In this document: positions 37,762-46,325 of the stretch, piece by piece | Layout of the letters: the number at the start of each line of letters is the position of its first letter | How positions within the stretch are numbered: the stretch's first letter is position 1 | Source: Mesorhizobium shangrilense | GTDB lineage: Bacteria > Pseudomonadota > Alphaproteobacteria > Rhizobiales > Rhizobiaceae | Direction: 5' to 3' | Assembly (NCBI RefSeq): GCF_028826155.1 | Contig: NZ_JAQGPN010000001.1 | Location: forward strand, 558,001 to 622,000 | DNA length: 64,000 bases | Program-made: the position numbers and the translations under genes | Notes under the pieces: generated by a model | The model's input: the letters and a program-made list of their open reading frames with translations, nothing else | What the model was told of the DNA's origin: nothing | The model's database searches: none

Positions 37762-39402
37762 ATGAAACGCTTCGACTTCTGGACCGTGGTGATGATCCTC
37801 ACCTGGGTCTTGCTGCTGATCCTGCTCTTCGTGCCCGTAGGCTCGGTCCTGGTCTCGAGCTTCTACGATCCCAGCGGCAATTTCACCCTCGCGAATTATC
37901 AGAAGTTCGTCGCCGAACCGCGCTTTCGGCAAGCCTTCCTGAACACGCTGGTCGTCGGCTTCGGAGGCCTGGTGGGCGCACTGGTCCTCGGCTCGATCAT
38001 GGCGTTCTGCATCTCGCGTTTCGTCATCAAGGGCAGCCGGTTCGTTTCGCTGCTGGCCATCCTGGCGCTGGTCTCACCACCATTCATCGGCGCCTATTCG
38101 TGGATCGTACTCTTTGGAGCGGGCGGCCTGGTGCGCACCACGGCGCGGACCTTCGGCATCCAGATGCCGACCATCTACGGCCTGACCGGCATCCTCATCG
38201 TCTTCGCCTTCAAGTTCTACCCCTTCGTCTACCTGATGGTGTCCGGCGCGCTCTCGAACGTGAACCGCTCGCTGGAGGAAGCCGCCGAAGGGCTCGGGCT
38301 GACGCCCTGGCAGCGCGCCTTCAAGATTTCGTTCCCGATGGTGTTCCCGGCGCTTTCGGCCGGCGGACTGCTCGCCCTCATCCAGGCGATCGCAGACTTC
38401 GGCACCCCACGGCTCCTCGGGCGCGGCTACAATGTGCTGGCGACGGAGGCCTACACGCTCTACTCGGCCGAAATCGGCTCGAACCTTTCCATGGCGACGA
38501 CCATCAGCGTCATCCTGATCGTCGTCTCGATGGCCTTCGTGCTGCTGCAACGCTACGTGTCGCGGCGCAACGTCTATCACGGCAACATGATCAACAAGCC
38601 GATCAAGATCCGCCTGACCGGCTGGAGGAACGCGCTCGCGCACTTCGCGGTCTATGCCATCGGCCTGCTTGGCGCCCTCCCCGTCATCGTCTCGATCATC
38701 TATTCCTTCCGCAAGACCAGCGGTCCGGTCTTCCAATCGGGACTGGGCCTCCAGAGCTACGAGCGGATCCTCTTCAACCTCGGCGACGTAGTGCGCAACT
38801 CGCTGGTGTTCTCGTTCTCGGCGGTCGCGCTGATCGTGATAGCCGGCACGCTCATCGGCGTGCTGGTCGCGCGGCGCACCAATCTCAACACGTCGCTGCT
38901 CGACGGCGCATTCATGATCCCTTACGTCATGCCGGGCATCGTCATCGGCATCGCCTACATAGCGGCGTTCAACACCGGGCCCGTCGTGCTGACCGGCACC
39001 GCGATGATCATCATCCTGACCATATTCATCCGCCGCCTGCCCTATGCCGTGCGCACGACCTCGTCCGCCCTCCGGCAGATCTCGCCAAGCCTGGAGGAGG
39101 CCGCCGTCTCGCTCGGCTACAGTCCGTTGCAGGCCTTCCTGCGGGTCACCGTGCCGCTGATCGTGCCAGGCATCGTCGCCGGCGGCATGCTCTCCTTCGT
39201 CACCGCGATCAACGAACTCTCGTCGTCGCTGGTGCTCTATGTCGGCTCGACCATGACGATGCCCGTCCGCATCTATCTGCTGATCCTCGACGGCGACTTC
39301 GGCACGGCGGCGGCCATGTCCTCCATCCTGCTTGTGCTCAGCGGGCTGGCGATCTACCTCGCCTTCCGCTTCCTCGGCCGCAACGAGCAGGCGTTGCTGT
39401 AG
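37762..39402 (+). CDS. Two-domain ABC permease (FbpB/AfuB-like)
   Basis: This 546-residue membrane protein contains two permease domains in tandem, about 12 membrane segments in all. Each half has an EAA loop: EEAAEGLGLTPWQRAFKISF near residue 172 and EEAAVSLGYSPLQAFLRVTV near 445. One chain replaces the two permeases of other importers, as in FbpB, AfuB and thiamine-type systems. It follows the ATPase gene with a 5-base gap. No gene follows on the same strand. Confidence 0.93.
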   Translation: MKRFDFWTVVMILTWVLLLILLFVPVGSVLVSSFYDPSGNFTLANYQKFVAEPRFRQAFLNTLVVGFGGLVGALVLGSIMAFCISRFVIKGSRFVSLLAILALVSPPFIGAYSWIVLFGAGGLVRTTARTFGIQMPTIYGLTGILIVFAFKFYPFVYLMVSGALSNVNRSLEEAAEGLGLTPWQRAFKISFPMVFPALSAGGLLALIQAIADFGTPRLLGRGYNVLATEAYTLYSAEIGSNLSMATTISVILIVVSMAFVLLQRYVSRRNVYHGNMINKPIKIRLTGWRNALAHFAVYAIGLLGALPVIVSIIYSFRKTSGPVFQSGLGLQSYERILFNLGDVVRNSLVFSFSAVALIVIAGTLIGVLVARRTNLNTSLLDGAFMIPYVMPGIVIGIAYIAAFNTGPVVLTGTAMIIILTIFIRRLPYAVRTTSSALRQISPSLEEAAVSLGYSPLQAFLRVTVPLIVPGIVAGGMLSFVTAINELSSSLVLYVGSTMTMPVRIYLLILDGDFGTAAAMSSILLVLSGLAIYLAFRFLGRNEQALL

Positions 39403-39729
39403 GGGTCAGGGTCGAGACATTTGAGGAGGTGCCGGAGGCTCGGCGGATGAACCGAAACGACTTTGAGCCGAAGACCCGCCGCGCTCGGCCTCGTTAAGCC
39501 CCGCGAGGTAGCCTGCGCCAGCTCCACTTTTTCGATCGGTCAAGGGCGGTTGATCGCTGGAACGAAGCGATCAATCGTCCAGGTCTTGGAGCGCAGGAAT
39601 GGCTGCGTCGGGCTGTCCACCAGACTCCCCGGTTCTCCCGCGACACAGCTGGTTTGCGGCAAGTCCGGACATAGACGCCAAAACAATCGTCTCGGCGCCT
39701 GCAGCCAGTGCGTTGCGCAACGTCCGTGG
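39403..39729. other. Gap between convergent units, with a hairpin
   Basis: No gene is supported in these 327 bases. An inverted repeat, TTGATCGC (39550-39557) and GCGATCAA (39567-39574), extendable to 10 pairs with one G-T, forms a hairpin between the permease gene and the convergent broken hydrolase gene. It may end transcription, although no U-run follows. The rest shows no recognised feature. Confidence 0.45.
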
Positions 39730-40824
39730 TTACTGACCGGAACGCTCGCTGCCCAGAGTGAGGCTCATCAGGTCTTCGCCAATCACCAGCTCGCCCTTGA
39801 AGGTTTCCTGTGCGCTTAGCCAGTGCTCGCGGGGCGCATCGCCGGGAACCAGGTGAGACAGCACCAGCGTCTTGACGCCTGCGCGCGTCGCCACGTCGCC
39901 GGCCTGCTCGGGCGTGACATGCGTGTGCTGGAGCTAATGCGCAAGGGCCTCCTGCCGCGCGTTCCACGGCTTGTCTCCGACGATCTTGGCAATCCAGCTC
40001 GGGTCGATGGCCTCGTGCACGAGAATGTCCGCATCCTTGGCGAGGCGTACGAGATTCTCGCTGATAGCCGTATCGCCCGAAAAGACGATCGACCCGTCAG
40101 CCGTGTCGAAGCGATAGGCGTAGTTGGGGAAGACCTTTCCGTGATCAACCAGCGTCGCGGTGACGCGCACGTTCTCGTCGGCCCACACCTCGAAAGGTTC
40201 CATGGACGGCCATGCGTCGGCGTTCGAATCGACCGCCACGGATGCCGGCATGGCGACATCATGGGCCTCGAAGAAATCCCGCACGTCCGGAATACCCTCG
40301 TGGCGAACCCGGATGTTCATGTCCGTCGCGAAGGCGCCGACGAGGGCGGACACCATGTCGGCAGTTCCCGGCGAAGGATTTTCGGGATGGATCACGACGT
40401 CTTCCTTGGCGTCGCCTGCCAATGGCGGCAGCACGCCGCGCGTTCCGGGACCGAAGATCTTCAGGGACGCATTCGCCCGCTTGCGGGCGCTCGGGTCATA
40501 CATCAGCAGGCTTGGCAGATCGATCACGTGATCGGAGTGCAGGTGGGTGAAGAACAGCGCCGCCTCCGATCCCGGCTTGATTCCTGCCGTCCGCAGCTGG
40601 CGATAGGCTCCCGAGCCAAAATCGACGATATAGGCGCGGCCGTTCACTATCACCGCCGACGAAATGCCGTGCGGCGAGTTATCGCCGTACCATGTCGGTC
40701 CGCCCGCGGTGCCGAGCAATACGAGGCGGGTGGACTTCTGCTCGCTCGCAACAGCGCCCGACTCGGCTGCAGCGGAGCCAAGCCCCAACAGCGTCGCGCA
40801 AATGATCGTAAAGGCAGCTTTCAT
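39730..40824 (-). pseudogene. Exported metallo-beta-lactamase-fold hydrolase, interrupted by an amber codon
   Basis: The reading frame from the ATG at 40824 encodes a signal peptide (MKAAFTIICATLLGLGSAAA) and an MBL-fold domain with THLHSDH (residues 93-99), GDTAIS and VHEAID. A TAG at 39934-39936 (codon 297) stops it. The same frame then continues without a further stop for 67 sense codons to TAA at 39730, reading LQHTHVTPEQAGDVA and LVLSHLVPGD, the normal end of arylsulfatase/AtsA-type MBL enzymes. The amber codon removes the last metal-ligand His regions, so the short product should be inactive. One base change (TAG from CAG or AAG) explains it; a sequencing error or readthrough is not excluded. 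Confidence 0.8.
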
Positions 40825-40996
40825 GGTCTCGATCCTCCAGAGGGTTTGGCGGGATCGTAGGGTTGGACGGAAATGCCGCCAATCGCGAAAGCCGAAGCGA
40901 GGCATAGGCCGGAGCGAAGCGCCCTTCCATGCCGTCCCGACGGGGCGACCGATCGCCGTAGCCCCTCGCCGGTTCCGGTGTTAAACGTCGCCTGAC

Positions 40997-42889
40997 ATGG
41001 AAATCCGGCAACTTTCTTATTTCCTGCTGGCCTGCCAGCACAAGAACCACGCGGAGGGCGCGGCACGATCCGGCCTTTCCGCATCGGCGCTGAGCGAGAA
41101 CCTCAACCTGCTCGAACGCGAGCTGGGGCTGACCATGTTTCAGCGCGGTCCGCTGGGCCATTACCCGACGGAGGCTGCCCGCTGGCTGTACCAGGCGGCC
41201 GAGCCGATCCTGCGGCTTGCCGAAGCGGCTGAAACCATCCTGACGCTGCCGGTGTCGCAAGAGATCCAGCGGATAGAGGTGAGGTCGCCGCTGCAGTTCA
41301 TGCTGGGTCGCCTTTCGCGGGCCGCCAGCCTCGCCGCGCGCGAGTTGCGCAGGATGCATCCCGAGGCCCTGGCAACCGTCAGCTTTGCCGACAGCGCTTC
41401 GCGCGAAGCATCCGTCCATGACCTGCCCGCACAACAGGAGCCGCCGCCTGCAGGTCGCGTGGTTCTGGACTATGCTGAAAGCGGCGGCGACGGCGCTTTC
41501 CTTTTCCTCGACGAATGGCTGTGCGTCACGCCGGCCGAACGCTTCGGCGACGACGAGAGGACCGTTCCGTTCGATATGCTGCGCAAGCTCCCCCTCTTCG
41601 TGCCGTCGCTGGCTCCGGCCCAGCTGGGGCAGGCGCGGGCCTATTGCGCAGCGCATGACCTTCCCGAGCCGACGGTGATCGAAGAGGACGTCGGGACCTT
41701 CCCGAAACTGTCGCGCGACGCCGCCCCCTTCTGCCTCCTGGCGCCCCAAAGCCTGGTTGCGGGAGGACTTGCGCGCCTTAACCTCGGCCACGCCAGGCTT
41801 CCGGCGGACCTTTCCAGCAAGGTCGTGGCGCGGATCGACGTCGATCATCCCGCGGCGCGCAGCTATGTCTCGCTGCTGCAGGCGATCGTGCAGGATCCGG
41901 ATCCGGTCGTGCTCTACGAGCCGAAGATCACGTTGAAGCAGATGCGCTACTTCCTGACGCTCTGCGAGCAGCTGAACGTCACGGCGGCGGCGCGCAAGCT
42001 GCACGTCGTCCAGCCGGCCCTGTCCAATCAGTTGCGCAAGCTCGAAACCGTGGTCGGCCGCAAGCTGTTCGTCCGGCACCGGACCGGCCTCGAGCCGACG
42101 CCCGACACCCGCCGGCTTGCCGAACTGTTCACGCCGGCAGTCGAACAGGCCGACCATATCGTCTTCCAGGCCGCACATCACGCCGCCACCCGCCATCAGC
42201 GGCTGTCGATCGGCTTCATCCCGATGATCAACCACGACGGTCCGCTGGTGCGGGCGATGACCGCGGCGCTGGAGGAATGGGGCCGTACCTATCCGAATGT
42301 GAAGCTGCAGATCAGCGAGGCGCCGACGCAGACACTGCATCGGTGGGTGGAGTCGGGAGCGATCAGCTTCGCGCTCGTCGAGGCGCATGTTTCGCGCATC
42401 TCGCAACTCGATCTCAATACGAGCGATGCGATCGGCGTCGTCTCGAGCGCGGCGGCAGAGTTGCTGCCGCCCGGCGTCGTTCCGCTGCGCCGGCTGACCA
42501 CTCTACCGCTCGTCCTGCCTGGCGAAGCGTTCGGGTTGCGCCAGATCCTCGACCGGGCCGCAGACCTGCGGCTCACCCCGCAGATGGAAGTCAATTCGTT
42601 GACGATGATCCTGGCGCTCATCCGGCGCATGCCGCTGGCAACGGTGCTGCCCCAGCATTCGGTGCAGCCTTATGTCGACGCCGGAATTCTCCAGTTCAAC
42701 CCGATCGTGGAGCCGGCCATCAGCCGGCGTCTGTCGATCCTGTTCTCGGCTTCGCGCACCCTTACCGAGATCGAGCGCAGCCTGATCGGCATCTTCCGCC
42801 AGAATCTGGCGCTCGCCGGCTTCACGCCGCCTGCAGCGAGCGATAGCGCGCCAGATGACGCTCGGCAGGACCATACACCAGTTCATTGA
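40997..42889 (+). CDS. Tandem LysR-type regulator (two LysR units in one chain)
   Basis: This 630-residue protein is twice the length of a LysR regulator. Residues 1-60 form one winged helix-turn-helix (LSYFLLACQHKN, GLSASALSENLNLLERELG) with an effector-binding region to about 305. Residues 311-370 form a second (MRYFLTLCEQLNVTAAARKL, VVQPALSNQLRKLE), followed by a second effector domain (GFIPMINHDGPLVRAM). There is no stop or frameshift between them. The 3' end overlaps the convergent acyl-CoA dehydrogenase gene by 68 bases. It is divergent from the broken hydrolase gene and next to the end of the large catabolic operon, which it may regulate. Confidence 0.88.
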   Translation: MEIRQLSYFLLACQHKNHAEGAARSGLSASALSENLNLLERELGLTMFQRGPLGHYPTEAARWLYQAAEPILRLAEAAETILTLPVSQEIQRIEVRSPLQFMLGRLSRAASLAARELRRMHPEALATVSFADSASREASVHDLPAQQEPPPAGRVVLDYAESGGDGAFLFLDEWLCVTPAERFGDDERTVPFDMLRKLPLFVPSLAPAQLGQARAYCAAHDLPEPTVIEEDVGTFPKLSRDAAPFCLLAPQSLVAGGLARLNLGHARLPADLSSKVVARIDVDHPAARSYVSLLQAIVQDPDPVVLYEPKITLKQMRYFLTLCEQLNVTAAARKLHVVQPALSNQLRKLETVVGRKLFVRHRTGLEPTPDTRRLAELFTPAVEQADHIVFQAAHHAATRHQRLSIGFIPMINHDGPLVRAMTAALEEWGRTYPNVKLQISEAPTQTLHRWVESGAISFALVEAHVSRISQLDLNTSDAIGVVSSAAAELLPPGVVPLRRLTTLPLVLPGEAFGLRQILDRAADLRLTPQMEVNSLTMILALIRRMPLATVLPQHSVQPYVDAGILQFNPIVEPAISRRLSILFSASRTLTEIERSLIGIFRQNLALAGFTPPAASDSAPDDARQDHTPVH

Positions 42890-43883
42890 CCAGGATGCGC
42901 TTGACGTAGCGGCCGACGACGCATTCGTCGGTCATGCCGATGGCGCCGTGTATCTGGATGGCCTCCTCGCAGATCGCCTTGCCTGACCACAGCGTCTGGA
43001 TCCAGGCCGCGGCGGCGAGCCCTGCGGCGTCTGCGTGCCCTTCATCGGCCGCCATCGTCGCGGTCATGACCAGCGAACGCGCCTCGTCGAGCTTGATCCA
43101 GAGATCGACCAGCCGGAACTGCAGGACCTGGAAGGATCCGATGGCGCGGCCGAACTGCTTGCGCGTCTTGGCATATTCGAGGGTGAGGTCGAAAAGGGTC
43201 TGCATCGCACCCAGGTTCTCGGCCGCCGCGGCAAGCAGCGCGGCATCCCTCGTGGCTGCGAGCACGCCACGGCCGTCGGCTCCGACTTCTATCCGCTGGG
43301 CGGCGGCGAGGGACGCATCGGCCATGTTGAGGCGAGCGGCCGCTCGACCGTCGGCGAGCGTCATGGCCCGAAGCTCGACGCCGCTGCCGTCGAGCGGGAC
43401 AAGGAACAGGGCGATGTCCGACGAGTTGTCCAGGCGGGCCGGCACCACCACCGCATCAGCACCATCGACGTCGAGCACCAGGATGCCGCTTCCGCTCAGG
43501 CGGTAATGGTCGCCATTCGGGCGCGCGATGGCCTTCACATCTTCGGGATCCGCAGCACAGGCCGCGGTGATCCGCGAACGCCCTTCGATGAGCGAAGACA
43601 AAGTATCGGAGTGCGCCGGACTGCGGGCCAGAACGCCCCCCGCCATCACGACGGACGGAATGAAGGGAACAGCCAGCGAGCCGGCTCCGAGGCCTTCCAT
43701 CACGACCATGGCGCCGATGCCTCCAAGGCCGATGCCGCCAACCGCTTCCGGAAGCGGCAGGCCGAGCCAGCCGAGTTCGGCGATTGTCGGCCAAAGGTCA
43801 CCGGGCGCCTCGGTGTGATCCTTGACGAAACGGGCCACGCTCTCCGCGAGCATCTGCGTTTCGCTGTCGAAAGAATAATCCAT
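42822..43883 (-). CDS. Acyl-CoA dehydrogenase family protein, small subunit type
   Basis: This 353-residue FAD-dependent acyl-CoA dehydrogenase-family protein begins with the usual N-terminal helices (FVKDHTEAPGDLWPTIAELGWLGL) and has the C-terminal bundle with YAKTRKQFGRAIGSFQVLQ and EEAIQIHGAIGMTDE. The middle beta domain is degenerate, and the catalytic Glu motif near the C-terminus is not recognisable (VNELVYGPAERHLA). Together with the next gene (5-base gap) it resembles the heteromeric enzymes of steroid and pimelate degradation, in which one chain is catalytically reduced. It is the last gene of the unit and overlaps the convergent lysR-type gene. Confidence 0.85.
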   Translation of the reverse strand: MDYSFDSETQMLAESVARFVKDHTEAPGDLWPTIAELGWLGLPLPEAVGGIGLGGIGAMVVMEGLGAGSLAVPFIPSVVMAGGVLARSPAHSDTLSSLIEGRSRITAACAADPEDVKAIARPNGDHYRLSGSGILVLDVDGADAVVVPARLDNSSDIALFLVPLDGSGVELRAMTLADGRAAARLNMADASLAAAQRIEVGADGRGVLAATRDAALLAAAAENLGAMQTLFDLTLEYAKTRKQFGRAIGSFQVLQFRLVDLWIKLDEARSLVMTATMAADEGHADAAGLAAAAWIQTLWSGKAICEEAIQIHGAIGMTDECVVGRYVKRILVNELVYGPAERHLARYRSLQAA

Positions 43884-43888
43884 ACCGA

Positions 43889-45064
43889 CTACCCCAGTCC
43901 CAGTATCTGCTTGGCAAGGATCATCCGCTGAATCTCATTGGATCCGCCCCAGATCGAGAGCTTGCGTTGGTTGAGATAGGTCGCGATCGCTCCGGCCGCC
44001 GACGGGTTTTCCGAGGTGGCCAGACCGTCGAGGAAGGCATCGGAATGCGGCAGACACGCCTGTCCATGGATGTCGATCCTCAGCTGCGAAAGCGCTTGGG
44101 CGATCTCCGTCCCCCTTATCTTCAGCTTTGACGCTTCAGGCCCGAGATTGTCGCCGGAAATGCTGCGGGCGAGCAGACGAAGCTCCATGTACTCGAGCGC
44201 AAGCAGCTCGACCTCGAGACGGGTCAGGCGGTCGGCGATGAACGCGTCCTCGTGACGGCCAAGATCGCGGGCATCCTCGCCAAGCTCCTTGAGGATACGC
44301 TTCGAGCGGGCGGACCCGGACATCGAGAAGCGTTCATGCTCGAGCAGGAACTTGGCGAACGTCCACCCCTCGCCCTCCTTGCCGATCATGTTTTCCGCCG
44401 GAACGCGGACATTGTCGAAGAAGACCTCGTTGAACTCGGCGTCGCCGTCGAGCGTCTTGATCGGACGCACGGTGATGCCCGGCGTGCGCATGTCGACGAG
44501 GAGGAAGGAGATGCCGAGCTGCGGCTTCACCGTCAGGTCGGTCTTGACCAGGCAGAACATCCAGTCGGCCCAGTTCGCCCAGGTCGTCCAGATCTTCTGG
44601 CCGTTGATCACGTAGGAATCGCCGTCGCGCGTGGCCGTGGTCCGCAGTGCGGCCAGGTCCGATCCTGCACCAGGCTCGGAATAGCCCTGGCACCAGAAAT
44701 CCCGGTTCTCGCGGATGCCCGGCAGGAAGCGCGCCTTCTGTTCGTCCGAGCCGAAGGTGTAGATGACCGGACCCGCCATCGCGATGCCGAACTGGCAGGG
44801 ATGCGGACAAGGCAGCGCGCCGTACTCCCTGTCGAACAGGTAGCGCTGGGTAGGCGTTAGCCCCGGCCCGCCGGCTTCCTTCGGCCAGCCGATGGCATAC
44901 CAGTTGGCCACCGCGAGGACAGCCTGCCACTGCACGTAGTCCTCGCGCGTCAGCCGCTGGTTGTAGCGAACCTTGTGGGCGAGCGCTTCCGGCAGGTTCT
45001 CGCCGAGATAGCTGCGGACGGAGCGGGCGAACGCCCTGTCCTCGTCCGAAAATCGCAGATCCAT
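43889..45064 (-). CDS. Acyl-CoA dehydrogenase, large subunit type
   Basis: This 391-residue acyl-CoA dehydrogenase has the FAD/substrate motif CQGYSEPGAGSDLA near 125, GQKIWTTWANWADW, and the C-terminal IWGGSNEIQRMILA. The last motif has Gly where medium-chain enzymes carry the catalytic Glu (YEGTSE), so the base may be the Glu of LLEHERFSM on helix G, as in long-chain and isovaleryl enzymes. The ATG at 45064 begins the homology; the longer frame lacks support. It is expected to introduce a 2,3-double bond into a CoA ester made by the upstream CoA-transferase. Confidence 0.9.
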   Translation of the reverse strand: MDLRFSDEDRAFARSVRSYLGENLPEALAHKVRYNQRLTREDYVQWQAVLAVANWYAIGWPKEAGGPGLTPTQRYLFDREYGALPCPHPCQFGIAMAGPVIYTFGSDEQKARFLPGIRENRDFWCQGYSEPGAGSDLAALRTTATRDGDSYVINGQKIWTTWANWADWMFCLVKTDLTVKPQLGISFLLVDMRTPGITVRPIKTLDGDAEFNEVFFDNVRVPAENMIGKEGEGWTFAKFLLEHERFSMSGSARSKRILKELGEDARDLGRHEDAFIADRLTRLEVELLALEYMELRLLARSISGDNLGPEASKLKIRGTEIAQALSQLRIDIHGQACLPHSDAFLDGLATSENPSAAGAIATYLNQRKLSIWGGSNEIQRMILAKQILGLG

Positions 45065-45101
45065 TCTATTCGTCGTCCTGTTGTCTTCGGGGAAGCGAGG
45101 G

Positions 45102-46286
45102 TCAGATGACGTCGGCCGCCCGCAGGGCGGCAATCTCGTCCGGGGTCGTGCCCAGCAGTTCCGACAGGATCGCCGGCCCGTCTCCGCCGAGCGCCGGCGC
45201 TGCACGCAACGCGCCGCGTTCCTGGCCGTGGATATGCACCGGCTGTTCCGGCAACCTGAGCGATCCGAGCGACGGATGCGCGACGGTCGTCATCAGCTTG
45301 CGGTGGTCGGCATGCGCGCTGTCGGCCGCCTCCGCGACATTCCAGATCATCGACGCCGGAATGCCCGCAGCGCCCAGACACTCGACCACGTCCGCCGCGG
45401 ACTTCTGGCGGGACCAGGTCTCGATTTCAGCGCGCAGGGCATCGCGGTTGAGGCGGCGCTGCTGGTCGGAGGAGAAACGCGCATCCTCGGCCATGGCGGG
45501 CCGTTCGATCGCCACGGCGAACCGCCGGAAGAGCGCATTGTTAGCGATCGCCAGAATGAAGTTTCCGTCGGCGGCGGCATAGGCGCCGAAAGGCGCCGAG
45601 AGGGGATGCTGATTGCCTTCGCGCCCCGGGGCGACCCTGGTCACCTGCCACTGGGCGAGCGCGGTCGGCAGCAACGTGAAGAGCGAATCGAACATCGCCA
45701 CGTCGAGCCGCGCCCCTTCACCCGTCGACTGTCGGCGGTAGAGCGCGGAGGAAATCGACCAGGCGGCAAACAGGCCGGACACGGTGTCGCCGACGGAATC
45801 GCCGACCAGCATCGGTTCCCCTTCGGGCGATCCGGTAATGCTCATCAGGCCCGACAGGGCTTGCGCCACGACGTCGTAGCTCGGAGAGCCGGCCAGCGGC
45901 CCCGATTGGCCGAAGCCGGAGATGGAGCAATAGATCAGGTCCGGACGCAGCTGGCGCAGCGATTCGTAGTCGATGCCGAGCTTGGCGGCGACGCCGGGGC
46001 GGAAGTTCTCGACGACGGCGTCGCATTGCGCCGCAAGCCGCCTCGCGATGTCGCGCCCCTCATCGCTCTTCAGATCGAGCTTGAGGCTGCGCTTGTTGCG
46101 GTTGATCAGTTCGAAGCTGACGCTGACGCCGTCGCGAAACGCACCCATCGACCTCTGGTCGTCGCCCGTGGGCGGCTCGACCTTGATGATGTCGGCCCCC
46201 ATGTCGGCCATCAGGGCCGTGCAGAAGGGGCCGGCGAGAACCCGACTGAAGTCGAGAACCCGGACGCCCGACAATAGCTTGGTCAT
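45102..46286 (-). CDS. CaiB/BaiF-family (type III) CoA-transferase
   Basis: This 394-residue family III CoA-transferase moves CoA from a donor ester to a carboxylic acid. It starts with the typical LLSGVRVLDFSRVLAGPFCT and ADIIKVEPP, includes NRNKRSLKLDLKS and VVENFRPG, and keeps the catalytic Asp in ARLDVAMFDSL near residue 195. It is encoded between the TRAP permease and the acyl-CoA dehydrogenases, so it probably activates the acid that the TRAP system imports. Confidence 0.92.
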   Translation of the reverse strand: MTKLLSGVRVLDFSRVLAGPFCTALMADMGADIIKVEPPTGDDQRSMGAFRDGVSVSFELINRNKRSLKLDLKSDEGRDIARRLAAQCDAVVENFRPGVAAKLGIDYESLRQLRPDLIYCSISGFGQSGPLAGSPSYDVVAQALSGLMSITGSPEGEPMLVGDSVGDTVSGLFAAWSISSALYRRQSTGEGARLDVAMFDSLFTLLPTALAQWQVTRVAPGREGNQHPLSAPFGAYAAADGNFILAIANNALFRRFAVAIERPAMAEDARFSSDQQRRLNRDALRAEIETWSRQKSAADVVECLGAAGIPASMIWNVAEAADSAHADHRKLMTTVAHPSLGSLRLPEQPVHIHGQERGALRAAPALGGDGPAILSELLGTTPDEIAALRAADVI

Positions 46287-46325
46287 CTAAACAATCCTCG
46301 GCTGAATTCCATTCGTGCTTGCCGG

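Noticed and set aside
35573..39402. Calling the ABC importer a ferric iron system (FbpABC)
   Set aside because: The family is FbpA/AfuA-like, but no iron-binding tyrosine pattern is visible and the neighbours are a DeoR regulator and a phosphatase, so the substrate was left open.
40997..42889. Annotating two separate lysR genes
   Set aside because: There is no stop codon, frameshift or ribosome site between the units; the second begins inside a continuous frame.
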